Shown here: in pieces, positions 1 through 9,452 of the stretch
How the letters are laid out: the number at the start of each line of letters is the position of its first letter
Numbering within the stretch: position 1 is the stretch's first letter
Source of the DNA: UBA5951 sp012269555
GTDB taxonomy: Bacteria > Pseudomonadota > Alphaproteobacteria > Puniceispirillales > Puniceispirillaceae
Assembly (NCBI GenBank): GCA_038147755.1
Contig: JAYQTS010000003.1
Coordinates: forward strand, 186,001 to 250,000
Reading direction: 5' to 3'
Length of the DNA stretch: 64,000 nucleotides
Program-made: the position numbers and the translations under genes
The notes under the pieces: model-generated
Told to the model about the DNA's origin: nothing
The model's input: only the letters and a program-made list of their open reading frames with translations
The model's database searches: none

Positions 1-347
1 CTATTGGTATAAAAGCAGTAAGTGGCGGTGAACCGTATTTTAAAGGACATTTCCCTGGTAATCCTGTTATGCCAGGTGTCCTAATTATTGAGTCCTTCGC
101 ACAAGTAGCTAGTTGCATGTTTGCAAAGTCGATGCCTGACGAAACAGAAGGAAAATTATTTTTTTTGACAACTGTTGATAAGGCTAAGTTTAGAAACCCT
201 GTTCGGCCTGGGGATTTGCTTTATTTAAAAATTGAAAAAATCAGTGGAAAAGGACCATTGCAAAAATTTAGCGGTATCGCGGAGGTTGATGGCAAAAAAA
301 TGGCTCAGGCAGAATTATCCGCTATGGTTGTTTCTAAAAAAGCATAA
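1..347 (+). CDS. fabZ: 3-hydroxyacyl-ACP dehydratase FabZ (5' end outside window)
   Basis: FabZ dehydrates (3R)-hydroxyacyl-ACP in fatty acid elongation. The reading frame is open from the window edge, so the N-terminus is missing and the ATG at 69 is internal. The catalytic histidine motif GHFPGNPVMPGV is visible at about 45-80, with the histidine codon at 48-50, and the downstream ES residues of the hot-dog fold follow (LIIESFAQ). The C-terminal half is intact and ends at 347. Position directly before lpxA matches the usual lpxD-fabZ-lpxA order, where FabZ competes with LpxA for hydroxyacyl-ACP. Confidence 0.95.
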   Translation, partial: IGIKAVSGGEPYFKGHFPGNPVMPGVLIIESFAQVASCMFAKSMPDETEGKLFFLTTVDKAKFRNPVRPGDLLYLKIEKISGKGPLQKFSGIAEVDGKKMAQAELSAMVVSKKA

Positions 348-379
348 AGTTTAAAATAAATTAAAAAATAGGACGATAA

Positions 380-1198
380 ATGTCTCTAAATATCCACCCA
401 AGTGCAATAATTCATAAAAATGCCAAGTTAGGAAAAAACGTAACAATAGGTGCATATTGTGTTATCGGAGATAATGTTATCTTGCATGATAATGTCGTTT
501 TGCACTCTCACGTCGTGATTGAGGGGCCCACATCAATTGGAAATAATACAGAGATATTTCAGTTCTCAGTATTGGGGACTGCTGCGCAACACCTTATGTT
601 TAAGGGTGAACTGGCTACATTAGAAATTGGAAAAAATAACATTATTCGAGAAAAAGTTTCTATTCATCGAGGCACAAAGATTGGCGGAATGAAAACGATT
701 ATTGGTGATAATAATTTTATTCTCGCAGACTGTCATATTGCTCATGACTGTTATGTTGGAAATAACAATATAATGGCTAACGGAGTTGCTTTGGGAGGGC
801 ATGTTAATTTAGGAAATAATTGTAATATTGGTGCTTTTTCTGCAGTACAACAGTTTGTGAGGATTGGTGATGTAGTCATGATTGGCGCAATGGTAAAAGT
901 AACAGAGGATATTACTCCATATACAATAGCAGATGGCATGCCATGCAGATTACGTCGGGTGAATACAATTGGTCTTCAGCGCGCAGGTTTTTCAAAAGAA
1001 GAAATCTTGGGTATCAGAAGTATTTATAAAATATTGTTTAACGGTAAGAAGGAGTTTTCATCACGCGTTCAAGAGGCAAAAAAATCTATTGGCAAACATA
1101 ATGTCCTTACTGCAAATATATTACAATTTATTGACTCTGCCAATGATAGACCCATTTGTATGCAGAGCAAGGCAAATGATTTAAAAATGGATTACTAA
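380..1198 (+). CDS. lpxA: UDP-N-acetylglucosamine acyltransferase LpxA
   Basis: First step of lipid A synthesis: transfer of a 3-hydroxyacyl chain from ACP to UDP-GlcNAc in the cytoplasm. The 272-residue protein has the family's usual length. Left-handed beta-helix hexapeptide repeats run through the first two thirds (IGAYCVIGDNVIL and similar), the catalytic histidine sits in HIAHDCYVGN at about residue 122, and the C-terminal helical part (QRAGFSKEEI) is complete. It lies 32 bp after fabZ, and its stop is immediately followed by the ATG of lpxI, so the genes are clearly co-transcribed. Confidence 0.97.
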   Translation: MSLNIHPSAIIHKNAKLGKNVTIGAYCVIGDNVILHDNVVLHSHVVIEGPTSIGNNTEIFQFSVLGTAAQHLMFKGELATLEIGKNNIIREKVSIHRGTKIGGMKTIIGDNNFILADCHIAHDCYVGNNNIMANGVALGGHVNLGNNCNIGAFSAVQQFVRIGDVVMIGAMVKVTEDITPYTIADGMPCRLRRVNTIGLQRAGFSKEEILGIRSIYKILFNGKKEFSSRVQEAKKSIGKHNVLTANILQFIDSANDRPICMQSKANDLKMDY

Positions 1199-1924
1199 AT
1201 GTTAAGTCAACTCAAGTCATTTAGTAAATTTGGAGTTATATGTGGTAGTGGTAAAGAACCGCTTAGAATAGCTAAATTACTCTCAGAAGCTGGTAATTCA
1301 GTTTTTATTATTAGGTTACTTGGTGAGGCAGATGCAGATTATTCTGATTTCACCCAAATAGATTTAAATATAGGTCAATTAGAAAAAATGGCTAGGGAAC
1401 TTGTAAAAAAAGGCTGTACTGAAGTAATTCTATCCGGAAAGATTAATAATTTTTCTTTGTTAAAAATTAAACCAGACTTTACTGCGCTGAAAATATTATC
1501 TCAAAAAGGTCAAATGGGTGACAACAGCCTCTTAAAAAAGGTTTCAAAATTTTTTGAAAGAAAAGGATTCAACGTCATACCACAAGATAAAATTAGTCCA
1601 AGGGGATTTCTTCCAAAAGGATATGTCTTTGGAGAAAGACCAAAAGGTAGAATGCTTGAGGATATAAAAATTGGTATCAACTTCCTAGAACAATCTAGTT
1701 TTTTTGATATTGGGCAGTCATTGGTTATCCAGTCTGGTAGAATCATTGCAGTAGAGGCTGTTGAAGGTACCGACGAAATGATTAAGAGAGTAGAAAAGTT
1801 AATCGATTTGGATAATTCACCAGCGATTTTCATAAAAATGGCAAAAAAAAATCAATCTCTTCATCACGATTTACCAGTGTTTGGACTAAACACTATAAAA
1901 CAATTGGATGCGTGTCAACATTAA
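1199..1924 (+). CDS. lpxI: UDP-2,3-diacylglucosamine pyrophosphatase LpxI (DUF1009)
   Basis: LpxI hydrolyses UDP-2,3-diacylglucosamine to lipid X. It is the alphaproteobacterial replacement for LpxH. The 241-residue product begins right after the lpxA stop. Its N-terminal fold has the GSGKEPLRIAKLL segment. The C-terminal domain carries GYVFGERPKG and the conserved end segment with IKMAKKNQ and DLPVFG, whose aspartate (about residue 224) matches the position of the catalytic Asp described for Caulobacter LpxI. Length is slightly below the usual ~270-285. No lpxH-like gene is seen in the window. Confidence 0.93.
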   Translation: MLSQLKSFSKFGVICGSGKEPLRIAKLLSEAGNSVFIIRLLGEADADYSDFTQIDLNIGQLEKMARELVKKGCTEVILSGKINNFSLLKIKPDFTALKILSQKGQMGDNSLLKKVSKFFERKGFNVIPQDKISPRGFLPKGYVFGERPKGRMLEDIKIGINFLEQSSFFDIGQSLVIQSGRIIAVEAVEGTDEMIKRVEKLIDLDNSPAIFIKMAKKNQSLHHDLPVFGLNTIKQLDACQH

Positions 1925-2033
1925 ATTCGTTTGTTTACAAGCTATAAATTGTAAACTTGCTGAAAGTTTATCTGATATTGAGTCTGCCTTATTAAATTCT
2001 GGAATTAGTTTGTACGCCGTTGATTATGGGTGA
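1908..2033 (+). CDS. possible 41-residue coupling ORF between lpxI and lpxB
   Basis: An open frame starts at the ATG at 1908 inside the end of lpxI, fills the whole gap, and ends with TGA at 2031-2033, overlapping the lpxB ATG at 2026. The predicted peptide begins MRVNIKFVCLQ. I recognise no family and see no clear ribosome binding site. It may serve only to carry ribosomes from lpxI to lpxB, which itself lacks a Shine-Dalgarno sequence, or it may be chance. A remnant of a frameshifted longer gene is also possible. Confidence 0.3.
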   Translation: MRVNIKFVCLQAINCKLAESLSDIESALLNSGISLYAVDYG

Positions 2034-3189
2034 AAGGTGTTATTACATTCTTGCTGGTGAAACCTCTGCGGATATTCTTGCTGCGCAACTTATGCGTGCT
2101 CTAAAAAAAAATAGTAGTGAGCCAATTAATTGGATTGGTATAGGCGGTGAGCAAATGGAGCAACTTGGCCTTACCTCTTACAAACCTATCTCGGAGTTAT
2201 CTGTGATTGGTATTTTGGATGCTACTAACTCTTATTTCACCCTATTACAAATAGCAAAAGAACAGGTTAAGCAAATTATTAAGTCTCGACCAAAAGCAAT
2301 TTTTACCGTTGATACCAAACAATTTTCACTTAAATTTGCAAAACTTCTTCGAAGGGAAATGGATGAGGTGGGGTGGAATGTCCCAATTATTCAGTTTGTA
2401 GCTCCAACAGTTTGGGCATGGGGGGCATGGAGGGCAAAAAAGTTTGAAGAAGTTTTTGACGCTATATTTTGTTTATTCCCATGTGAGCCACCCTATTTCA
2501 ACGCAGAGAAAATAGATGCAATTTTTGTGGGGCATCCTGAAGGGTATAAAAACTTTCAGTTAAACAATAAAAATACATCTGTTTCTCAAGTAAAAAAAAT
2601 TGATTATATTGGTCTATTACCTGGGAGCAGGAGGAGAGAGATAGCTTTCAATCTCCCCATCATACTAAAATCTGCAGAATTATTTTTTAAGAAATTTCCA
2701 AAGTGTCGCTTTATCTTACCTACCACATCAAATCTTAAAAAGGAGATAAAGGAGAAGGTGCAAAAATATCATTTACCTATTGAGATTTTGGAAGGGACAG
2801 AAGAATTTGAGAATAGCTTATCTGCAATGTCTGCAGCTATTTGTGTTTCCAGGACGGCAACTCTTCAGCTAAGCTTGAGGGGAATTCCGGCAGTGACCTG
2901 CTATAGAACCAGTTCTTTGAATTTCTTTTTAATGCGACTTCTATTTAAACAAAAGGATCCTATTCTTCCTAACATTCTTCTTCAGAAAAAAGTATATCCC
3001 TGTTTTCTTCAGTCAAAACAGACATCAGCTAATCTATCTGCAGCATTGATTGATATTTATAAAAATATTGATTTTGAAAATAATAAAATGAGGAAAAATT
3101 CAGAGTTCTTAAAGAAAATGTTGAAAGGAAAGAGTAAAAACTTTGAAAGTGCCATCGTGCATTATTTAAAAAAAATGAATATAATATAA
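2026..3189 (+). CDS. lpxB: lipid-A-disaccharide synthase LpxB
   Basis: LpxB condenses UDP-2,3-diacylglucosamine with lipid X to form the lipid A disaccharide at the inner face of the membrane (GT19 family). Recognisable pieces are the N-terminal ILAGETSADILAAQLM, the VAPTVWAWG segment, VGHPEG, LLPGSRRREI and the C-terminal TATLQLSLRGIPAVTCYR. I chose ATG 2026 (387 aa). A TTG at 2020 is in frame but gains nothing. Neither has a good ribosome binding site, and the ATG overlaps the stop of the preceding small frame, so translational coupling is likely. It converges tail to tail with gltA, 3 bp apart. Confidence 0.95.
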   Translation: MGERCYYILAGETSADILAAQLMRALKKNSSEPINWIGIGGEQMEQLGLTSYKPISELSVIGILDATNSYFTLLQIAKEQVKQIIKSRPKAIFTVDTKQFSLKFAKLLRREMDEVGWNVPIIQFVAPTVWAWGAWRAKKFEEVFDAIFCLFPCEPPYFNAEKIDAIFVGHPEGYKNFQLNNKNTSVSQVKKIDYIGLLPGSRRREIAFNLPIILKSAELFFKKFPKCRFILPTTSNLKKEIKEKVQKYHLPIEILEGTEEFENSLSAMSAAICVSRTATLQLSLRGIPAVTCYRTSSLNFFLMRLLFKQKDPILPNILLQKKVYPCFLQSKQTSANLSAALIDIYKNIDFENNKMRKNSEFLKKMLKGKSKNFESAIVHYLKKMNII

Positions 3190-3192
3190 ATG

Positions 3193-4501
3193 TTACCTAT
3201 CAGCCATCGGTATAAAGTTCCTCTTCGTGGGACCGGTGTAAAGTTGTCTGGGTCTTCCAATACGAAACATGGGGTCTTCAATCATTTCTTTCCATTGTGA
3301 TATCCAACCAACTGTTCTAGCAAGTGCAAAAAGAACCGTAAACATAGATGTTGGAAAACCCATCGCCTTGAGTATTATACCTGAGTAAAAGTCAACATTT
3401 GGGTAGAGTTTTTTGTCAATAAAATATTGGTCATTTAAGGCTATATTTTCTAATTCCATAGCAAGTTCAAGCAGTGGATCATTTATACCAAGTTTATTCA
3501 GTACATCATGACAAGATTGTCTCATCACTTTAGCTCTAGGGTCAAAGTTTTTGTAAACACGATGTCCAAATCCAAAAAGCCGGAATGAGTCCTCCTTATC
3601 ACGTGCACGATTAACGTATTCCGAAATATTTGATTTATTACCTATTTCTTGTAACATATTTAAAACAGCTTCATTAGCACCACCGTGAGCGGGGCCCCAA
3701 AGCGAGGCAATGCCAGCAGCTATACATGCAAATGGGTTTGCTCCAGACGACCCGGCAAGTCGAACTGTAGAGGTGGATGCATTCTGCTCATGGTCTGCAT
3801 GCAAAATTAATATCTTATCCATAGCGCTTGATATTATTGGATCTGGAATATAATCTTCTGCTGGAACTGAAAAACACATCTGAAGAAAATTTTCAGCGTA
3901 ATTTAGGTTATTTTTGGGGTAGTTAAATGGCTGGCCAACTGAATATTTGTATGCCATTGCTGCTAGCGTTGGCATTTTTGCAATTAGCCTGCGCGATGCG
4001 ATCATTCTCTGATGAGGGTCTTGAATATCAGTTGAGTCGTGATAAAAAGCTGATAATGCTCCCGTTACACCGCATAAAATTGCCATTGGGTGAGCATCTC
4101 TCCGAAACCCTCTAAAAAATGTAGATATCTGTTCGTGCACCATGGTATGACAAGTGATTGCATTCACAAATTCCTCTTTCTCTGCACTATTTGGTAATTC
4201 ACCATTTAAAAGAAGGAAAGCTAACTCTAAAAAATCAGATTTTTCCGCTAGCTCTTCTATGGAATAGCCTCGGTGGAGAAGAATACCTTCGTCGCCGTCA
4301 ATATAGGTTAATTCAGAGATACAAGAGCCAGTAACACCATAACCAGGATCAAAAGTAAATTTATTTGATGTTCCATAGAGTGTTCTCACATCAATAACAT
4401 CTGGGCCAATTGTCCCTTTCATTACTGGGAGTTTAAAATGACTCGCCAGTCAGGTCGTCGGTCAGTGTCATTGTATTTTCACTATGCTGCATCTTGTTCA
4501 T
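3193..4501 (-). CDS. gltA: citrate synthase (one frameshift near the N-terminus)
   Basis: Condenses oxaloacetate and acetyl-CoA in the TCA cycle; hexameric, NADH-type bacterial form. Active-site motifs are present: WGPAHGGANE, GFGHRVYKNFDPRA and NVDFYSG. The uninterrupted frame starts at 4422 (MKGTIGPDV), but the family continues upstream with a short domain ending LPV-KGT. In the next frame the stretch from ATG 4501 (MNKMQHSENT, then TLTDDLTGESF) joins exactly to KLPVMKGTIGPDV if one base is removed from the AAAA run at 4435-4438. That gives about 435 aa, and a GGGG ribosome site precedes ATG 4501. The shift is most likely an assembly indel. gltX lies upstream on the same strand. Confidence 0.95.
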
Positions 4502-4607
4502 TTTTTTCCCCAGTCACCTAATTGTAAAAACGACCTAAATTAAAGTTTCGCATATTTTCTAATTTAGAATATCGATATTTTGAACCTATTATATCCATAA
4601 TAAAGAA

Positions 4608-5996
4608 CTAAATGCAAATCTGATTGATACGCAATTTTACTTCCTCAAATCCTAAAGATTGGATAAGTGCGAATATAGCGGGTGCAGATTTACTGCCCGT
4701 AAGAGCAATTCTAAGGGGAATGCCCAAGTCCTTCATCTTTAGCTCTTGCTCAGACAACCAATTATTAATGAAAATCTCAAAAGATTCCGCATTAGTTGGA
4801 GACTTTTCGATAATTTTAGAGAATGATTTTAAAATAATACAACTCTCTTTAGTAATTAAATTAGCAGCTTCATCTTGAATTTCGGGACAACCGTCATAGA
4901 TGAGGAAATCAATCTTAGAGGTAAGTTCGCTAATTATTGAGTATCTCTCTAATAATTGTGGTAACAAGACCTTCAATCTCTTTTTGAAATGGATGCTAAC
5001 TTGTTTATTCTCTTTTAAAGAATGATGAGCTAGAATTTGTTGGTATAAGTTTTCAAATTTTTGTTTTTTTAACCAATATCCATTCACCGCAACAAGTTTC
5101 TGCATGTCAAATCTTGATGAGGAGCGACCTATAGAGCTTCCGTCAAACCAGGATATTGCTTGTGTCATAGAAAAATATTCATCATCACCATGGGACCAGC
5201 CAAGCCTTGATAAATAATTATTCATTGCTTCTGGGTATATTCCCATATTCTTATAAGCATCTACGCCAATGGCACCGTGACGTTTTGACAGTTTTGTGCC
5301 ATCACTTCCATGAATAAGTGGTATATGTCCAAAAATAGGAGGAGTCCAATTAAGTGCTTCATAGATTTTTGTCTGTCTAATTGCATTATTCAGATGGTCA
5401 TCTCCTCTTATAATATGGGTGATATTCATGTCGTGGTCATCCACGACCACTGCAAGCATATAAGTTGGTGTATTATCACTACGCAGCAGTACTAAGTCAT
5501 CTAATTGTCTGTTATCAACTTTTACATCACCTTGCACGATGTCTTTAATTAGAGTGGAACCATGTTCAGGCATACGAAGTCGTAAAACTGGTTTTTCATA
5601 TTTAATCCCCTTATGATCAGGATTCCTCCATGGGGATCTAAATGGCTTTCCTTCTTTTTTATTTTGGTTGCGAATAATTTCGATTTCTGATTTGGACAGA
5701 AAACAATGGTATGCAAGATTAGAGTTGATTAACTCATTTGCAATTTCCTTGTGTCTATTTATATTATTTGATTGAAAAATAGCAGGTTCATCGCCTTCTA
5801 ACCCCAGACATTTTAAGCCATCAAAGATAGCTTTTACAGCTTTATTAGTACTCCTTTCCTTATCTGTGTCCTCAATTCTTATTAAGAAACGTCCATTATG
5901 GTGTCTTGCAAATAAATAATTGAAAAGAGCAGTTCTTGCACCGCCAATATGTAAAAGTCCGGTAGGAGAGGGCGCAAACCTTGTTATAACTTGCAT
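4608..5996 (-). CDS. gltX: glutamyl-tRNA synthetase
   Basis: Class I aminoacyl-tRNA synthetase charging tRNA-Glu, and often tRNA-Gln in Alphaproteobacteria. The HIGH motif appears as PSPTGLLHIGGARTALFNY and the KMSKS loop as LSKRHGA. The acceptor-binding region IIRGDDHLNNAIRQ and the alpha-helical anticodon domain follow. The 462-residue length is normal. The C-terminus is shorter on basic residues than some relatives but complete. gltX-gltA in tandem is common in this class. The gene has only a weak ribosome binding site at ATG 5996. Confidence 0.96.
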   Translation of the reverse strand: MQVITRFAPSPTGLLHIGGARTALFNYLFARHHNGRFLIRIEDTDKERSTNKAVKAIFDGLKCLGLEGDEPAIFQSNNINRHKEIANELINSNLAYHCFLSKSEIEIIRNQNKKEGKPFRSPWRNPDHKGIKYEKPVLRLRMPEHGSTLIKDIVQGDVKVDNRQLDDLVLLRSDNTPTYMLAVVVDDHDMNITHIIRGDDHLNNAIRQTKIYEALNWTPPIFGHIPLIHGSDGTKLSKRHGAIGVDAYKNMGIYPEAMNNYLSRLGWSHGDDEYFSMTQAISWFDGSSIGRSSSRFDMQKLVAVNGYWLKKQKFENLYQQILAHHSLKENKQVSIHFKKRLKVLLPQLLERYSIISELTSKIDFLIYDGCPEIQDEAANLITKESCIILKSFSKIIEKSPTNAESFEIFINNWLSEQELKMKDLGIPLRIALTGSKSAPAIFALIQSLGFEEVKLRINQICI

Positions 5997-6151
5997 AATC
6001 TAATTATCCTTGGTTACTATACGTACACTTAAGGCGTGTTAATCTTATCTGATATTTAACATGATAGGTGTAGTTTTAGCGGCTTTATTTTAGATTAAAG
6101 CTTACATAGATTATTTTCAATCAATACAAAAAAGGAATTTAAGTTTTTAAT

Positions 6152-6187
6152 AAAAAAAATAATTAAATTGAGATAAAAAAATTTAAT
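6152..6187 (-). terminator. possible AT-rich terminator downstream of lexA
   Basis: Read on the minus strand, an 8-bp inverted repeat (ATTAAATT / AATTTAAT at 6180-6187 and 6162-6169, 10-nt loop) is followed by a run of eight T at 6152-6159. It lies just beyond the restored lexA stop at 6210. The stem has no GC pairs, so it would be weak. Confidence 0.35.
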
Positions 6188-6209
6188 CAGATAAAAATAA
6201 ACCTGTACT

Positions 6210-6877
6210 CTATCGATATTTTCTTATTAGACCACTTAATTTCCCCTGGATTTTAACTTGATTAGAAGTAAAGTAACGAGTTTCGTAAATTGATTTGCTG
6301 CCTCTAGTGCTACTCCTGCCAGATCTTTTCTAAATGTCTTCAAAGTTGCTTCATGCCCGTCTATTAATGCTACAACAATATCGCCATTGGATGCATCCTC
6401 TGTTTTACGAATAATGACAGTATCCCCATCGTAAATTCCTACGTTAATCATTGAGTCGCCAACTATTTCGAGCGCATAATGTTCTCCCGCATCTATCATA
6501 TTAGCTGGTATAGTTAAGAAAGACGAAGGGTCTGATATTGCTTCGATAGGTGTGCCTGCCGCAATTCTACCTAGCAATGGTAAATCTATTTGAGATGAAT
6601 TACCAAATTCGGCTTTAATAATATTGGTTTTAGTTTTTGAAGCTAATTCTGTATTCCATGAATCATTTTCATTTCTAATTATTTCTATTGCTCTAGCGCG
6701 GTTAGTGAGACGACGAACAAAGCCACGTTCTTCGAGTCCACTAATCAAACGGTGAACACCGGACTTAGAGGCAAGCCCAATACCTTCTCGCATTTCATCA
6801 AATGAGGGCGACGCCTTATGTTTATCTTCATAAATTTCAATAAAGTTTAATAATTCACGTTGTTTTATCGTTAACAT
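6210..6877 (-). CDS. lexA: SOS repressor LexA (frameshift near the C-terminus)
   Basis: Transcriptional repressor of the SOS regulon that self-cleaves on RecA filaments. An N-terminal winged helix (SFDEMREGIGLASKSGVHRL) precedes the cleavage site Ala107-Gly108 (GRIAAGTP), with nucleophile Ser142 (GDSMINVGIYDGD) and Lys180 (EATLKTF). The continuous frame runs off into an unrelated tail ending at 6236. One missing base in the AAA at 6287-6289 restores YETRYFTSNQ, then VKIQGKLSGLIRKY, the expected LexA end, and moves the stop to 6210 (about 222 aa). A GTTC-N7-GTTC box lies just upstream, so autoregulation is likely. Confidence 0.95.
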
Positions 6878-6894
6878 ATAAATTCCTAATTTCT

Positions 6895-6909
6895 GTTCTA
6901 TATTTGTTC
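6895..6909 (-). promoter_or_regulatory. LexA (SOS) box upstream of lexA
   Basis: The forward strand reads GTTC TATATTT GTTC, which exactly matches the alphaproteobacterial SOS operator GTTC-N7-GTTC. It is centred about 25 bp before the lexA start codon, so lexA likely has its own autoregulated promoter inside the larger operon. Confidence 0.8.
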
Positions 6910-6941
6910 TATCACGTTTAAAAAGAACAAATCAAGAATAT

Positions 6942-8163
6942 TTAGAATAAATAAGGAAATTTTAAAATTGGTACTACAGGATCCTTTTTTAATTTTTGGC
7001 GCATATGCTGGTCGTTGTATAAGGCAATTTGATTCATTAAAAACTGCAAGCATAGAAGAATCTTGTTTGCCTGCTGGGGTGACAAACACATTTTTATCTT
7101 CATCAAACATGATATTTGCTCGTAAATACTCTTCTCTGTTATCGTTTGCAGCAACCACCTCCATAAAGTAAGCTTCTGAAAAAACAATACTAGTATCTAT
7201 TCCAAGAAACCTTTTTATTATTGGCACAAAAAATAATAAAGCACAAACACCGGCAGAAACGGGATTTCCGGGCAAACCAAGCAAAGGAATATTTTTGTAT
7301 TTTCCAAATAAAAGGGGTTTTCCTGGTCTCATTGCTATTTTCCAAAAATGAAGAGAGGAATTTGGACTATTCGCAATATCATCAGCAATATGATCATGGT
7401 CTCCAACGGAGGCGCCACCAGTTGTAACAAAGAAATCAAGGTTGGTGTGAGTTTCTAATTTCTTTATAAGTGCCCCTGATTTGTCTGGCAATATCCCGAG
7501 GTCAATCGGAATAGCGCCGCATGCTGAAATCAATGATCTAAGAAGAAGATTATTTGAATTTATTAATTGTCCAGACTTAGGCATCTGGCCTGGTTCGACT
7601 AATTCATCACCAGTTGTTAACACTCCTATTTTTGGTTTCCTGACTACAGATATTTCATTAATACCAGCAAGTGCAATGAGAGCGCACGCCCTTGCTGTGA
7701 TTAAACTCGATTTAGAAATAATTTTCTGACCCACTAAAAAATCAAGTCCCGGTTTGCGAATGAATTGTGCTAATTTCGGACGCTCATTTATTTGGATCTT
7801 ATCTTTTACAATCTGCGTGTCCTCTTGCAAAATAATGGTATCACAGCCATCTGGAATCACAGCGCCTGTGAATATTCGTACTAACTGACCTTCTAAAAGT
7901 GGGCTTTTATATGCATGTCCTGCAGCCGAGACACCAACTTGTGGAAGACTTATTGGGACATTAGTAATATCAGACACTCTGGCCGCATATCCATCCATTG
8001 AAGATAAAGCTTCAGCTGGATGTGATATTCGAGCATGTAAATCCTCTGCAATTATTCTATTATGAGCTCTGTCAATTAAACATTTTTCACTGGATAAGCA
8101 TTTGATGTCCTTAAGCATATTCTCGCGCGCATCAGAGACTGCTAATAACTTATTATTTAGCAT
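6942..8163 (-). CDS. moeA: molybdopterin molybdenumtransferase MoeA (frameshift near the C-terminus)
   Basis: Inserts molybdate into adenylylated molybdopterin. Conserved segments are SSMDGYAAR, TTGDELVEPGQ, TTGGASVGDHDH, MRPGKPLLFG and LLGLPGNPVSAG. The uninterrupted frame runs to 6898 with an odd hydrophobic tail. Removing one base from the T6 run at 6985-6990 gives APKIKK-DPVVPILKF, the normal MoeA ending, with the stop at 6942 (about 406 aa). An ATG at 8163 (MLNNKLL) overlaps the moaC stop and is the better start; 8172 is in frame but lies deeper inside moaC. Confidence 0.93.
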
Positions 8164-8631
8164 TGAAAACACCGGACTTCCCTCCGGTCTTATGTGTTAA
8201 GCGAATATCGCCTATACTCATATTCTTATCCACAGATTTACACATATCATATATCGTAAGAGCAGCTACACTAACTGCTGTTAAGGCTTCCATTTCTATT
8301 CCAGTTTTTCCATTAAAAGAACATTTAGCCTCTATTTCAATGGCTTGCATTTCATAATTTATATTAAATGTTAAATCAATATGATCAATCCCTAATGGGT
8401 GGCACAGTGGTATTATATTTGATGTCTGTTTTGCCCCTAAAATACCAGCAATTTGAGCTACATTAAGAACATTTCCTTTTGAAAATGAATTATTCTTAAT
8501 TTTTTCTATTGTCGAAAGCGCCATAAAAATTCTTGCTTTCGCAACTGCTTTTCTATTTGTTTCTGCCTTATTACCTACATCAATCATGTAGGCTGGCCCA
8601 CTGAATTAAAATGAGTAAATTCATCCGACAT
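8153..8631 (-). CDS. moaC: cyclic pyranopterin monophosphate synthase MoaC (frameshift near the N-terminus)
   Basis: Second enzyme of molybdopterin synthesis. Motifs: SNIIPLCHPLGIDHIDL, GKTGIEMEALTAVSVAALTIYDM and the C-terminal KTGGKSG. The continuous frame begins at 8587 (MIDVGNKAETNRKAVA), but the family needs about 15 more residues. From ATG 8631, directly after the trpC stop, the neighbouring frame reads MSDEFTHFNSVGQPT. One inserted base near 8588-8590 joins the two pieces into a 159-residue protein of normal length. Part of a trpG-D-C-moaC-moeA-lexA operon. Confidence 0.93.
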
Positions 8632-8632
8632 T

Positions 8633-9439
8633 TTATTCAACCATCTTATAGGGTTTGGAAAGAAGAAGTTTGGTTGCTTCAGTAACATCATGATATTGCA
8701 TTAAGGACTCACCAACTAAAAAACAACGCGCGCCTGCCCTAGCCATCTTTTCTAAATCGTTTGACGTGAATAAACCTGACTCAGCGACTGCAATTTTATT
8801 TTTTGGAAGTTTTGGAAGCATATTTAGTCCGACTTCTAAAGAAATATCCATTGTCTTAAGATTTCTATTATTTATTCCAAATAATGGCGAGGATAAAAGC
8901 ATAGCACGCTCAAGCTCGAATTCATCATGAATCTCAATAAGTACATCCATACCATAAGAGATAGCAACTGTTTCCAATTCTTTCGCCTGTGTGTCGCTTA
9001 AAGAGGCCATGATGAGTAAAACACAATCTGCCCCTAAAGAACGTGATTCAATGATTTGAATTGGGTCTATCATAAAATCTTTTCTCAAAACAGGAAGCGT
9101 GGTCGCTGCTCTGGCAATTTGAAGGTTTTTATTGCTACCTTGAAACCATTGCTCATCTGTTAATACAGATAAACATGCAGCTCCGCCTTCCTGATATTGC
9201 TTTGAGATTGAAGCAGGATCAAAGTCAGATCTTATAAGTCCCCTAGATGGAGATGCCTTTTTCAACTCAGCAATGAGACCATATCCATCTTGGGAAGCTA
9301 TTTTTAACGCATCACCAAACCCACGGGGGGCATCTGCTAATGCCGCTTTTTCTTCCAGCTGTGCCAAAGTAAATGTTTGTTTAAGCTTAATAATTTCTTC
9401 AGATTTTTTAGCATTTATTTTATCAAGAATGTTCGTCAT
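8633..9439 (-). CDS. trpC: indole-3-glycerol phosphate synthase
   Basis: Ring-closing decarboxylation in tryptophan biosynthesis, TIM-barrel fold. Visible catalytic and phosphate-binding motifs are AELKKASPSRG, LSVLTDEQWFQG, LRKDFMID, IEIHDEFELE, GINNRNLKT and AVAESGLF, then VGESLM at the end. The 268 residues are complete with no fused TrpF domain. It lies 13 bp after trpD and 1 bp before the restored moaC start. Confidence 0.97.
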   Translation of the reverse strand: MTNILDKINAKKSEEIIKLKQTFTLAQLEEKAALADAPRGFGDALKIASQDGYGLIAELKKASPSRGLIRSDFDPASISKQYQEGGAACLSVLTDEQWFQGSNKNLQIARAATTLPVLRKDFMIDPIQIIESRSLGADCVLLIMASLSDTQAKELETVAISYGMDVLIEIHDEFELERAMLLSSPLFGINNRNLKTMDISLEVGLNMLPKLPKNKIAVAESGLFTSNDLEKMARAGARCFLVGESLMQYHDVTEATKLLLSKPYKMVE

Positions 9440-9452
9440 GTTTTACTTTAGG

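Noticed and set aside
6898..6941. Hydrophobic C-terminal tail of uncorrected moeA
   Set aside because: Artefact of a homopolymer frameshift; the corrected frame gives the standard MoeA end.
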